From contig CM040764.1 of the NCBI GenBank assembly GCA_022829145.1, forward strand, positions 14,173,670 to 14,237,669: 64,000 nt of DNA, given 5' to 3'. The stretch is from Albula goreensis (lineage: Eukaryota > Chordata > Actinopteri > Albuliformes > Albulidae). The notes beneath the pieces are model-generated. The model did not search any database. It worked only from the letters and a program-made list of their open reading frames with translations, and was not told the origin of the DNA. Numbering within the stretch: the stretch's first letter is position 1; each line of letters opens with the position of its first letter. Positions 25,780 through 37,723 of the stretch are shown here, in pieces. A program made the position numbers and the translations under genes.

Positions 25780-26200
25780 TCCCTCTCCTAATCTAGAGAA
25801 AAAAGAGGGCAATCGCTTACAACTTCCTGCTCCGGGAGGAAAGAAGGAGAGGGCGAGAGCAGGGAGGAGGGAGCGCCTTTTTAATTGAAAAGATGGCCGC
25901 TCAAACAGACGAGCTGAACAGCACAGTGGGCAAACAGAGGGTCAAAGTAATTTCCTGCCCCCGACAGGATGGTGATGTCACGCTCGACAGCAGGTGGGGT
26001 GTCTGGATCCCGGCCCCATGTCTCTCACTGACTCAGGACCCCAGAGCGAACAGAATGGGATGTGAAGGATGCGTGAGTGTGTGAGAGAGTCAGCGACAGC
26101 CACTGAGCCATCAGTGGGGAGGGCAGACAGTCTACCTTTCAGCCCATAATAGAAGTAAACATGTTCAAAGCCATCCAGTTACCAACCTGCCCAGCTTTAC
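25780..26200. promoter_or_regulatory. candidate conserved noncoding element
   Basis: A purine-rich block (25840-25880) is followed by CTTTTTAATTGAAAAGATGG and a GGTGATGTCACGCTCGAC CRE-like patch. GC is higher than in the surroundings. An ATG ORF of 63 codons (25893-26084) has no recognisable domain, so regulatory DNA is favoured. Confidence 0.28.
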
Positions 26201-26762
26201 TGTGAGAAATGACCCTGACGATGTGTTCATTTAAAACACATAGACTGCATTCCTTATGACAAAAATGTTTGTCATCAACTTTTTAATTAGTCTGAAACTT
26301 CATGTGATTTTTGTTTGTATTGTGCCGATCATATATAGTTAGTGCATACAAAATATACAGTACTTTTTTAAAAATTGATGTTGTCGGGGAGTAAAGATTC
26401 AGGGGGACACACAGGCACACACTTTTTGTATTATTGAGGTCCTGTGTCCCCTATCCCTCCAAAAAGGTGATAGAGATGTGAAATCACCTGGAAGGAAGAA
26501 AAACAAGAGCTGTGAAGAGTCTGAAAATGGCTAGCTGTATATTTTCTGATGGAACAATTTTGAGTGACAGCAAGAAAAGCAAACCGATCTGATCTCCTCT
26601 GACAAGTTTGACAAGGCCCGAGCTGCCAGGCTGAGTACTCGGTTGATTGAGCATGCCAGGAACTGCACATGGGTGATAGTTTATGAAGTTCAAATAACTC
26701 ATTAATAACAATGTTTAAAGTGAAGGAAAATCTGTCCAACTCATCAACAATTACTGCGCCTC

Positions 26763-26770
26763 ATTTGCAT
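26763..26770. promoter_or_regulatory. POU octamer motif
   Basis: ATTTGCAT is a perfect octamer site, the binding word of POU-domain factors. It lies in a unique-looking stretch (26700-27110) rich in TAAT and CAAT words. Confidence 0.4.
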
Positions 26771-27408
26771 CTGCCCTGCAGCCTTTTCAATACATCTGAG
26801 GTTAAGTACAAGGAAAATAAGGGCATTGGAAGTAAGAACAATCACTGGTTCTTTTATTACTGCATTGTTTTACAATATAATGTATTTCTAACCATTGTGG
26901 AAGCCACAGGGACCTAAAAAGAAAAAAAAACTGCTTTCCTTGCCACCATCCGCATGTAAATGCCTGACATTACTTTCCCATAAGACACTCTTATACAAAT
27001 GCAAGCTCTGTAAGTCTCCTGGGACGTGTCATCTGTGCAGCTTCTCATTTACAATGACAATTACGGTTTAGCAGCTCAGAGTCAAACCTACAGCACTGCA
27101 TGGCAGATGAGCTTACTGTACGGAGCGCTGTCTGTCAGTCACCTGGAGAGAATGACAGAGCAGTGAGAGCTCTCTCCCAGTGTGAGTGATGGGAGAGGGG
27201 AGTGTGGGAGGTGGTGCCCTCGGGGCCCCACAGGAAGCCTGGGGTCAGGGTCAGAAATGCCTCCCTGCCATGCCCAGAGCACCAGGTGACATTTAATATA
27301 TCATCTTTATTCATGATTCCCCTTGAGAGAATCCCTACCTGCTGTTCAGCCTCTTTCAGGTGCAGATCCAGGGGTGTGGAGTTTTTCAGGGATTTTTTTT
27401 TTCTTTGA

Positions 27409-27425
27409 GGGGTGGGGTGGGGGGG
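27409..27425 (+). other. G-quadruplex-prone G tract
   Basis: GGGG-T-GGGG-T-GGGGGGG gives four usable G tracts if the last run is split. It could fold as a G-quadruplex on the + strand. Confidence 0.55.
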
Positions 27426-28011
27426 TGAGCGGTTTCATGGATGTGACTGTAAAAGGACGGCGTGTCTTTCCATGGATTATGCGAAAAGTTAAATTCTCTA
27501 CTTTTACTTTGAGATGAAAAGGACAAATAAAGAATGAAGCGGGCAAACAAATATGTTTTGAGGAGTGACTTTTCCTTTGAAGAGGCATATTGACTCTGGA
27601 GATAGCTGAATTATTCTTTTACAGTACTCAGTTGACCTGTGGAGAGGTCTGTCCCTGTGTTGATATCTGCAGGCCAGTTTCTGTTGGTCACCTCTGATCA
27701 CAGCAGGAGAGATGGAATGAAATGTCAGATGAAACCCTCTGGAGATTGCAGTACATTACATGGAACAACAGAAATGTCTGAGAAATGATAAAATTGCAAC
27801 ATGTCATTCAGGTGAAGATCAAAAAAAAGCCATTGTGGATGAAACAGGGCTCCACGTGTGCCTCTGCAGTGCTCCTTGTTTTTCATACTTGGGCTGCTGC
27901 TCAACCACACCTTATGATGTAAATAGCAGAAGCTGTGCTCCCACCGTGAAAAAGATCTATCTGAGGCCATTGTGTCAAAACAAGCATCATCGTGAATTAT
28001 CTATGGTGCTG

Positions 28012-28061
28012 TTGTGATATGATGTCATTGGTGCCTTTGTGATGTGATGTCATTGGTGGCA
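28012..28061. repeat. two-copy 25-bp tandem repeat
   Basis: Two adjacent 25-bp units share the core TGATGTCATTGGTG and differ at a few positions. This is probably a recent small tandem duplication. Each copy contains TGATGTCA, a CRE-like word, and an inverted CCAAT (ATTGG). Confidence 0.8.
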
Positions 28062-28859
28062 TTGAATGTGAGATCAGATATAACATCTCATTATAATAAT
28101 AGTCGTGTTTAACATGAAAACCAGCCTGGGATGAGTCTGAGATACACAACACCAACACAACTCCAAAAATGGGTGTCACTGCCATGTGTCACCAATGGCC
28201 CGCTGATTTGAACCAAGGGCCTTTTTTTTATTCCACCAGCCCTTTTTTCCCCAACTTGAAGCGAACAACCCACTGCTGTGACCCTTTCCTTCCGACCCAG
28301 GGAGAGGGTACCATGATCACATGACTCCTCCAATCCATGTGACAGCTGGCCCTCACGTCTTATCACACTGCAGATTACTCATTCACTGCTGTAAAGGCTC
28401 GTCTTCAAGTTCTCTTCCGTTCTTCTCCTCTGAAATGAGCTGAATACCAGGACCACCCTCTTACAGTGCTGGACTCACCTATGCTCAAAATATTGTATGG
28501 AGAAAAGAAAAAGCAAACTTTTTAAAATATCAGATTGGAAATTATTTAAAGTGCACCATTTGTTTGATTGATATTCATCAATAGTACATTGACACTTATA
28601 GAATTTTATTTTTAAAATGTGGTAGCATTATGACAGTGTTGCCATTATGTGCTTTTAGGCTTTGAAGGTCACATATATTACTTTCTCCTGCATTCCAAAC
28701 CCATATTTATGCCTGCTGTTTAATGTGGTACTCAGCATTCATAGACTCCTGTAAAAAGGGAGACTCCATCAAAGAATCCATTATTGTTATTACAGCTCAG
28801 GCTTGGTCCTATTGCCACAGCACAGGGGAAAGGACCCATCATTAAATCTAAACTGAGCC

Positions 28860-29040
28860 ATATTTTCTCTATCCATTGGGTACCTAGCTACGCAGGATTG
28901 TTATCGGCTCGCCATTATCCGTCAGTTTCTGCAACTAAAATAAACACTTTTTGCACCCTTTCTGTATTTAACATATTCATTATCCAGTGGGGTCACAAGC
29001 AATTTAAAGTTCCATTCATACTATTATTGTATTGCTGAAG
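28860..29040. promoter_or_regulatory. candidate conserved noncoding element
   Basis: A compact block with retained CpGs (CTACGCAGG, ATCGGCTCGCC, TCCGTCAG) is followed by AATAAACA (a forkhead-like word) and CATTCATTATCC. There is no simple repeat. Enhancer status is inferred. Confidence 0.3.
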
Positions 29041-29479
29041 ACAACACAATTAAGTATAACTATTTTTTTAAAGTGCATAGACAGCAGCCCAGTTACTTCC
29101 AGACAAAAATACATACCAAGACCTAAAAAGTAATTTTGTAAAATGTTTAAGTTAAATTTAATTTCAAGTTAAAAGTTTTTCCATTTAAATTAACCACAAC
29201 ATACACGCAGTTCTTGAATCAAGCCATGGTTACTCCTTTCTCCTCTGAAAGAAACTGCGGGGGCAAACCGGTTGACTGCAGCCCTGGCTGCTAAGCTTTG
29301 ATCTGTTGTTGGTATTCCATGAGACTGAACCATTCCTCTGCTTCCCTGAGTCAGGATATAAAGGAGCGGTAGAGGAATAGATATCGTTTCCATGAAAGTG
29401 AATCTCAGAGGAACTGAATCAAAGAGGGCTTTGAAGTTAGACAGGGCCAGATCCAGGTATAGGAGAAGCATGCAGTGAC

Positions 29480-29600
29480 TGTGCGGGTCATCTATCCGGC
29501 ACGCAGAATCACAGCCAGCACCAGCGCCTTAGCTGTGAATCGCCGGACGTTTCGTGTGGGTGCAATGCAAACGTTTATTCCCAGGGTCAGGAAAGCAAAG
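29480..29600. promoter_or_regulatory. small CpG-clustered element
   Basis: About six CpGs occur in 100 bp (TCCGGCACGC, AATCGCCGGACGTTTCG), followed by GGTGCAATGCAAACG, which contains a POU-like ATGCAAA word. It is otherwise isolated in CpG-poor DNA. Confidence 0.3.
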
Positions 29601-29929
29601 TCTGTTTAAAATGCAGTAAAAGAACAATTTTAGGTTGAAAAAGGTTCTGGGTTGATGTGGAAGATTTTGACACTTTTGTGTGATTGAATCAACCTGTATT
29701 ATTTTGCTGAGGTTGAAAATAAATCCATTCTTTGAGCAAATTTGGTTCTTGCGGAATGTGATTTACTTGTGGTCAGACTGGCCTGGAGACTGAGGAAATT
29801 TGATCAGTTAAAATGCACTTCTACACACCCCAAGAGAACAATTTCTGTTGCAATTGAAATAGCTGCCTACATAATACAGCATATATTCTGTATTAAATTA
29901 CTCAGGCTAACTACAAACATCAGAGTACC

Positions 29930-29949
29930 AAAAAAAAAAAAAAAAAAAA
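29930..29949. repeat. poly-A run (20 bases)
   Basis: A20 tract. No recognisable retrocopy body or target-site duplication is adjacent. Confidence 0.85.
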
Positions 29950-30080
29950 GGATGGTGCGTGTCTCATCCTGTTAAGGCACTATTCCAGTGTGTGGATGAA
30001 CCTCAAGGTCGGATGGCTTTGACCAGACCATGACTTTGCTGACTGTGATCAGGGAAAGTGGAATGATACATAACTGGCTG

Positions 30081-30157
30081 TAGCGCCACCCAGGGTGGGG
30101 GCGAGTTGGTCTATGGGGGATGTCTGTGTCTCATTTCTAACCACTGACCCCTGCTGG
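30081..30157 (-). promoter_or_regulatory. pair of CTCF-like sites, same orientation
   Basis: On the minus strand, GGGTGGCGCTA (from 30081 upward) matches the 3' half of the CTCF motif. CCAGCAGGGGTCAG (30144-30157) matches the core CCASYAGRKGGCRS with one mismatch. The two share orientation within 80 bp, as at many insulators. Binding is not shown. Confidence 0.3.
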
Positions 30158-32952
30158 TGAATCATATGCCATGCGCTAAGCATATTTCTTACTCACATCT
30201 ATGCAAGCTGGCAATGTGGACTGCAGAGAAAGAGAGAAGCAGTGGCTGGGCATCACCTGTTTTTCTGAGGAGAGTGCGTGCTTGTTTGCACTCTCCCCAA
30301 CTGACAAGGAGGGCTGTGGCAATGAGTGCAGCTTGTCAATATAATTGGCCTCTCGAAACCTGAGAGGCAGGTGGAAGAGGAAAAGTATTTTACAAAAGCC
30401 AGATGCGCTTCTGGCCAGCGATTGAAAAGGGAATAATGTTGTCTATGTTCAATAAATGTGCAGAATTGCTCCAAAGCTTTGTGTGCTCCAGCTGTCCTGT
30501 AACTGCAGGTTAGCTGTTTGAAGTTATCCAGGTGAGTCTTTTGATTAAGTAAATATGTTTGTACCTTCAAACAAGCTTTGTAATGAGAAGCCAATAAGAA
30601 AAAACCCCAGAAGAACTCACAACAGGAGGGGTGCAGGACGTTTCTTCCTCTCTGCAATGGCAGGCGAATACATATCAACCAATTAAACATTTAACCACAG
30701 AGCACTAATGCAACTCTAACTTAAAGACCAAATGTACTGCAAAATAACAAAAAGAACACAGGCTCACAGTTGTGGATTTGTCTCTGTGAATTTTTTTATG
30801 AATTATTGTTACAATTGAAAAATTTGACTTGACTGCTTCAAAGAACAAGATATTTTACATTATAAATGATATTAAAGATAATCTGAAATACATTTCAATA
30901 AACTTTTTTTAATGACTTTATCGACTTTTATGAGTTGTCTTTTTTTTTGGCATGAGAACTAGCGGAAATTGTGGTCAATGTATATTCATCTGTGAGTCTA
31001 TGCCCTTGTATTTCACATTTAACCTTGGTGACTATTAGTACACAAAACAGAAGTTGGCCAGATGGGTGCCAACGGTATTGAATTTCATTTCTGTACTTGA
31101 GCAGTCGGCATGTTTCCCCCCCTCTGGTTCAAGGAAGGACTTGCCAATGATGACAAACTTCTCAAATTAAACAAAAGAGTCATTTGCCTTATGTGCTGAT
31201 ATTAATTAGTTATTTCTTTGGACATTTGCCACCGCCTGTCTGTAAACATAATTTCCATTTCTACTGATTGCAAGCAACAAAGGAAGACAAATGGCACATT
31301 TTGCATTCAGAAGACTCAAAAAGCATATTAATGAAACAGACCAACTTTTACACAGCATGCTGTGCACAAGCTCTTCCAGGTGATTTAGTACACATCTTGC
31401 ATATCAATTTTAAAGCAATTCTATAAACTCTAACACAGCACAAACAAAGACAATTAAGAAAGCGACTTTATTATGGATGAAAGGAAGCGATCATGTAGCT
31501 GTAATGTGCTGGAACACTCAGTCATGGCACATGACAGAATTTTATTGCAATACATTGAGTTTTATTGCTTCATAGGTTTTTCAACAGTTCATTTCGTTCA
31601 TAGGAACCTGCACCGTCTCTCTTTTGAATCCTAAGAATGTACACATGCTACACCTGAGAGTGACTAACTACCAGCCACTGTACATGCAAGCATCCTATAG
31701 AGCTCCTTTAATTCACCACCACCGTGTCCCAGAAACGTGTCTGTGAGGCCGTATAAACCTGCCATTCTCATGCCACTTATGCCCATGTCCTATCTGTTAT
31801 ATTCACCCACGAGATTAAACTGGACATAGAGTCGTGGACATTGCTGGACTGATGCTGTGGTTTTTGTGGAGCTCATTTTTTCTGTGTTTAAATTGTTTAA
31901 ATTTGTCCTTTTCCCTGAAGGCGTGTTCTGAAGACACCTGCAGGGTGTCATTAATTCAGGGCCATACCTGTGACTCATTCTGCACCTGCTGGGCCTACCA
32001 ATTTCTCAGTGTTCCCTCCTAACTCAATCCCCCATCACTCACACTGGAGTCACTTGAACTCTGTCACCAGGAGCAATGCCACAAAAGAACAGCCATGGCA
32101 CAACAAGTGTCCCTAACAAAAAATATATAAAACAGAAATACTCATATAAGAGGTTCCTGAGCAGCATACCCAGGACGAAGAACTGGCTTTGTACATATTC
32201 TTCCTGTGCATTCCGTGCTGTGTGGTGCACCAGGTCTGTGTGACTCCATTGTAATGGCTAAGGTTAAGTTTCCCCCTTTTCTACAAAGTACCTGCATCAT
32301 TGTGAATACAGCCCATTAAAATGGATTACCTTTTCCACTGCACAGCTCAGGAGAAGTGAATAACTCAGCAGTGGATGGCAGGCTGAGTTTTACATGTGCC
32401 CCCTCGAACTGACAGAAGAAACAGCTGAAGTGGAAAGAAAAAATCTCTCCAGCTGGAAAAATCTCCCTTATTGCGCAATGTTGGCAGGTATAGCTCTAGG
32501 AAGATGTGGGAAATGAAGACATTCAGAAAAACATCAACTATAAAGTTTTAGAAGAGTTGGCAGACATTGGTAATGAACATAACCTGGATATATGGTAAAA
32601 TGTATCTATTATCCAGAGAAACTTACAGATATTACATACTACCAGTCCATACAGCTGCGTATTTAAAGAAGCAGTTTTGATACAGTACCTCACGTAAGGG
32701 CATAAGGGCAGTGTGTCATTTCTTTGAACATCTTAAAAACATTTAATACGATTTATTTTAATGTCGTAATTAATGTAATGTAATTAATGCCTGGACTCCA
32801 TGCTTTTTGGAATGTCTTTTCATTTCCCATGTGTACACAAACTCAAATAACCTAAACGTTCCCAAGTAACCGAAATGAATCCTCAAAAATATAAAATGTA
32901 ATTGTTGACAAATGTTATGCCCACGTGCATAACACAGGTAAACATCTATTAA

Positions 32953-32963
32953 CCAATGCCAAT
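32953..32963 (+). promoter_or_regulatory. tandem CCAAT boxes
   Basis: CCAAT occurs at 32953-32957 and again at 32959-32963 in the same orientation, about 45 bp upstream of the first CpG of the island. This is a typical NF-Y arrangement for a plus-strand promoter. Confidence 0.4.
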
Positions 32964-32999
32964 CATTTAGTGGCATGACAGCTGTAAACTGGGGATGGT

Positions 33000-33462
33000 G
33001 GCTGGTACGGGAAATTAGGACGACGCCTTATCTCCTAATACGGACCGGTCGATGATGCGGACGGCTTTTCTTTTTAAAAAGACAAAATAGTGAAAAGCAG
33101 TGTGACCGTTTGGAATGCACCTGGAACTGACGTGCCCGACAGAAAAGCTAACGACCCCCATTTCTTCGTCCTGGCTGTTTTGTTTGTTTGTTTTTGTTTT
33201 ACCTTTCCGTGTGCGTTACCGTCGTGCTTTAAAGAAAACTATCATTATGTAAACTAAACTTGAAAACACAAAGACGCGGAGCTCTTCGCGGCGGAGCGGC
33301 GGCTTAGGCTGGCCCAGTGAACTTGTGAAGCGGTCTCTTGGAGATAAGTTCCAATTTCCTTCCTTCCAGTTTGTCCGTTCCATTCCAGGCCAGCCACCCT
33401 CTTTTATGGGAGAAATAATATCCGTAGACAAACGACAGCAACAACTGGGGGCTCCGTCCGGG
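33000..33462. promoter_or_regulatory. CpG island, putative promoter / first exon
   Basis: By hand count about 30 CpGs fall in roughly 460 bp, near the number expected from base composition, while the rest of the window is strongly CpG-depleted. The densest part is 33274-33332 (gacgcgg, ttcgcggcggagcggcgg). Tandem CCAAT boxes sit just upstream on the + strand. Against that direction, the minus strand offers a CATAAAAG TATA-like word near 33398-33406 and a GGAAAG|GTAAAAC donor-like site at about 33202. Direction is therefore open and a bidirectional promoter is possible. The 71-codon minus ORF (33216-33431) has no known domain, so any exon here is probably untranslated. Confidence 0.55.
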
Positions 33463-34716
33463 AGATGAACATCAAAATTGTTTAGCTGTAAACCAAACAG
33501 TAGGGTCTTCTTTGTTTTTGAGCTAGTTTTGTCTAACTTGCATAACTTTGTTAGTTTGACAGCTGTCTGCTATCATCTTGCGAGTTATTTTAGTTAGCTG
33601 TCTTATGGCTCTTATAATAACTAGGAATAAAGTACGAGTTTGGTTTGTTAGAAGCTACGGTAGGTATGGTATGGTACGGTAGGTTTTGGCTACAGGCGGA
33701 CTGAGCGTGCATCAGTCAGTCTCTTTGGGGAGTAAGTTAAGCTGTGAGACTATGACAGTACATTAATTTTTCCTTCAGCAGATGTTTGGTGTGTGTTCCG
33801 TCTGTGTGTTGCCAGTTCGGCCTATTCAGTCATGTTATTTCTGTCATGCTGAAGTTCTCCGAGGGCGTTGACACCTTTTTTTGGTGCTACTAAGGTTGTC
33901 GCTCGAGAATACGACTGGCCTCAAGCCAAGTGGCCGTTACTTGTACAGAGTGTATGAAAGGGCAAGGCACAAGTAGCCTTTGCAACCTTGGACCCTTGCA
34001 TGTGGTTGGAATATGACTCTTTGAAAACGGCAGTCCTGATTAAAAAAATAATAATAATAATAATTCAACAACATTGGATTAGAAAAGAAAAGAATTTGTG
34101 GGTGTTATGGAATTACTTCTGGTGAGTGAAATTAGATCCCTTGACAAATGTGACCGCAACACCAAAACTTGACCTTTGGCAACCTTCCATAGTTTGGAAA
34201 GTCCATTTTAGCAATTATAGACCCGTGTTTGTGAATAAAAAGTTGAAACAAATCAGTGATTCAGGCCATTGTCTCATTGCTAGTTTTGAACATTTTCTGT
34301 AAAATGCATTATCCACAACATCTATGTGACTGTAGCAGTTCCTGCATAAAATACTGTCTTTAAAACTAAAGGGCCCATTTCTCTTCCAAGCAAGCCGTAG
34401 TTCAGTCTAAGTGCTTTTATATATTATTCAGTAGGCACTAAGCTATAAGGAGTGTTACCAGCTAATATACTATCCAAGCGTCATATAATCAAAATATTGT
34501 GGTATATAATGTCATATTGACTCCTAGCGTGACACTCAATAAAGTCTGGTGTGGCACTGTATATTTTTCCCCATACAAAATTCATTTGAATAATACCTCC
34601 ACTTGAGAGACACAGTATCTCTGCATAGCGAAACACTTTGAAGTGGAGAGAGGCACCCTGACAGAGTGTTTCTTACCCTTTCAAACTGTGGTGATGCATC
34701 TGAGGTCACCCTGCAG
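33463..34716. other. putative first-intron-like stretch
   Basis: The sequence downstream of the island contains an (AAT)n run (34042-34064), a GGGGA|GTAAGTT donor-like site near 33731, and no coding frame. If the island drives plus-strand transcription this would be transcribed DNA. That is inference. Confidence 0.35.
34042..34064. repeat. (AAT)n trinucleotide repeat
   Basis: A short A run passes into about six AAT units. Confidence 0.88.
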
Positions 34717-34722
34717 GTAAGT
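34717..34722 (+). other. consensus 5' splice donor CAG|GTAAGT
   Basis: CTGCAG|GTAAGTTC is a full nine-base match to the U1-complementary donor. Such an exact nonamer is expected less than once per 64 kb strand by chance. It lies 1.25 kb downstream of the CpG island on the same strand as the tandem CCAAT boxes. One frame upstream of it is open for about 85 bases, but no matching acceptor is obvious. It could end a noncoding 5' exon. Confidence 0.3.
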
Positions 34723-36099
34723 TCAGTCTTGTGGTTGACTTTTCTAATTTCCCTGGTAAAACAAGATGATTAAATTTCATCAATCTGAGCAGCTGCTTGC
34801 CTCATTAAAAGACGCACTGTCTTTAACAGACCTGCCCATTTATCCCAAGAGACAGGTCTTTTGTTTTAAAAGGTTGTGGAAATGGTGGTTCCCTCCTAAA
34901 CATATTTCTGCAGTGTTTCACTCCCCATTCACATGTATCAGAGAGGACTTACTGGCATAAAAATTTGATGAACAGTCCCTGAAATGGCAACCTGAAAATG
35001 TAGAGGAATTCCATGAGAATTGAGGCAGTTTCCCTCATAGTTTATGTCAAGTGACAGTCTGGGCTATATTCAAAAAACTATGAAAGGGGCCTCATTAAGC
35101 AATTATTGATAAAAACCTTATTTCATAATCAGCAGTAAGGGAGGGAGACATAATGCATGACAGAGTGTCTGGCTGTTTAAACTATACCAGTATTTGGTGA
35201 AATGTCCTGCACCAATAGAAAGAACTGAGGTGGGGAGATGGGCCTATTCCCACAATGCACTGTCATTTTGAAATGCACTGCAAAAGACCTTCAAACAAGA
35301 AAAAAATAACTCCCTGAGTGAGCATCATATATGTGATGACTGTAGCAGCTTTTAACTTTGATTTGAATCGTTAAGGTTTTATGCTTTACTTATTGTATTA
35401 TGAAGACAGATGCATATATGACGATATGCACATGTCACTTTGTTTTACTACACCCCAAACTGCTGATCCTTCTGATTTGCATTAACCAAGAGGTCATGGT
35501 CTTGTCTTTTTTTTTTTTTTGTCCGACGTGTGTTTTATACATTAATGTTGAGCTCTGATGCCACCAGAGCCTTCCAGTTGTAATTTAAATGCTGTGTCAG
35601 TTCTGAGTCCATAATAGGGGCCTTCTGGTTTTTGTTGGACTGTGAGAAACCCACCCGTGGTGCTAACACAGCAACAGGCTCTGTGAGGTGTACCGTTCCA
35701 GAGAAATTCAGCATGGTCAGACTGACAGGTCTAATTTGCTGTGAAATCAATCAATAATCTCCAAAGCATTTTGAGGATTTATGACAGTTTATACATTTTT
35801 CCACTGTGAGCAAATGGCTGGGAAACAATGTATGACACAGTGGGCTGTCTCCCTGGGGCAGTTTAAAGACCAAGGTAATTTTCTTTTTATCATGAAAATT
35901 CTCCTCTTTTTGGACCAGCATCTTGCACTTGTGCAATCATGTTGCAGTTTTTTTCTACTTTCAAGTGGTACTAAAGCTTTAATTATAAAACATACCTATC
36001 AAAAGTGATTTCAAAAGAAAACAGTCTCTAGAGGTCAGGTGTAAGCCTTTATCAGTAAAATATTAAGGGGTAATGGTGGGGGGAGGAAACATACACGTT
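34723..36099. other. AT-rich noncoding stretch
   Basis: It contains a T run (35507-35520) and short domainless ORFs. No repeat family, RNA gene or splice pair is recognised. Confidence 0.5.
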
Positions 36100-36380
36100 C
36101 AACAGAAGTGGTCAGAGATACCGTTGAGGCTCTGAATGCTCTTCGCATGGCACTGTTAATATTCAGGCGTTTTCCCTCAATAATGAAGGCGACTCAGAAG
36201 CGTAATTACAGAGACGGGGAATGTCTTTTGTTCTCTCATCGAGCTCAAATGGGATCCACGTCTGATTCTGTCACCATCATCAATTTAATCTCGCTGTAAT
36301 GGACGTGCCATTGAAACTGTGTCAATGTAAATTACAATCACAATGGCACGGATGCCTCCATGTGTGTCTTTGGTCAATAC
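36100..36380. promoter_or_regulatory. candidate conserved noncoding element with nested dyad
   Basis: A strongly enhancer-like island contains GCGTAATTACAG, TCATCGAGC, ATCAATTTAATC and many isolated CpGs. It contains a perfect 10-bp inverted repeat (36304-36313 / 36341-36350) enclosing a TGTAA-A-TTACA dyad. It has no simple repeats. The 63-codon ORF (36108-36299) shows no domain. Confidence 0.4.
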
Positions 36381-36947
36381 TCTTTTAGTCTGTCAGAGTT
36401 CAGAGACTTGGAGCCGAGGGAAAAGGGAGATCAGGCAGAGCCTTTTAGAGGACCTTCCTTTGCTTTATTGAACCCAAATCCATTGTCTGCCATCCACTTT
36501 CATCAGAGCAAAATTATGTTTGTATTGTATTCGTGTTTTTGTTTTCTGTGTCTCTCTTTGTAAAACAGTGAGGGAAAACCTTTATCCATTTTTTGGAGGA
36601 GAAAAATCAATGAGAAAAAGATGTTTATTGTATTTTTAACAGTCTGGCCTCCAACAGCAGCTGGCCTCTCCAGTCAGAGAGCAGCAGTACTGTCTGAGAT
36701 GGGCTCCGGCTTCCTTCCTTTATTATGGTGTGTGAAATGGCAGGAGTGGGCTGTGGAGTGCCTATTCATATGGTCTCATCTGTGTTGTGTTGCCATGGAG
36801 TTACCTTTATGTATCTAAGTCAGCACCATTGGCATCCTCTTTAAAAAGGGTCCCCACAGAGCTCTCTTCCTGCGAGAGGACTTCAGGTGCACATTAACAC
36901 ACAGCATCTCATCAGTCCAAGTCATTCTCCTCTCACATCTCTACAGG

Positions 36948-36972
36948 CCCCCCACCCCACTCCCCACTGCCC
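36948..36972 (-). other. G-quadruplex motif (minus strand)
   Basis: C6-A-C4-ACT-C4-ACTG-C3 on the + strand gives four G tracts with 1-4-base loops on the minus strand, matching the canonical G3+N1-7 quadruplex pattern. Confidence 0.7.
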
Positions 36973-37723
36973 AGCCTGAATGGCCATATTCCCTTTTCCA
37001 CCAAAGCCCTGACCGTCTGCCATGGAATACAGAGTACAACATTGCAGACTGGAAGATGGTAGACCATCACAAAACAAGATCAACGACTTCAGGCTGAGAG
37101 GGGGAAACAGCTTTTTCGAAAACAATATGAACATCATCCGCTTCTTACGATAAAAAAAACATTTTCATGACCCTGGTGTGGAACTGGTGATGCAAAGTTT
37201 TCATTTGTGTCATTGTTTCATGGCTCTGTGACTAATACATTTTAAATATTATGTGACCAAAGCTTGTCTAAAGCAATGTTAATATAATCACATTTTCTAG
37301 TTTTCTGAAAGCTGTTAAGAATCTATAAAACTACAAAAAATTACACATAGAGTGAGAGTGAACTAAACAGCCAAAGGTATAAGGGAGGGGGAATGGAAGA
37401 TACTGCTTGATTATTCAGACTAACCTGCTCATAGGAAATCTATACATCCATGCTTCTGGTGAATGCAGTTATATTTAAATCGAGTCTAATTCAGACATCA
37501 AAATGAAACTTGGGTCGAGTCTGGTGCTTTTCCCCTAACCATTACCTGAGGTTAGAAAGATTAGCATCATTATGTTGAGAAATGTCTGCTTCTAGTCATT
37601 AGGCATGCTATGAATTACATACACTGCAAGGGATGTGCATTTTTTTCTTCTTCATGGCAACCATTTTGTGCCCATTACAGGTGGACCAGTCCTACTGAAT
37701 TATGGGAAGTTTTTTTACCCACT

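Larger units (their letters stand above)
26201..28859. other. noncoding stretch with G-rich and duplicated segments
   Basis: It holds an octamer ATTTGCAT (26763-26770) in an enhancer-like context, a G-rich patch with quadruplex potential (27409-27425) and a two-copy 25-bp tandem (28012-28061). No coding frame is convincing. Confidence 0.5.
29601..32940. other. AT-rich noncoding stretch
   Basis: It holds a poly-A tract (29930-29949) and two CTCF-like words (30081-30099, 30144-30157), then plain AT-rich DNA. The 145-codon minus ORF (30253-30690) shows no domain. Confidence 0.5.

Noticed and set aside
33216-33431. 71-codon minus ORF within the CpG island
   Set aside because: No known domain; an open frame in GC-rich untranslated sequence is not unusual.
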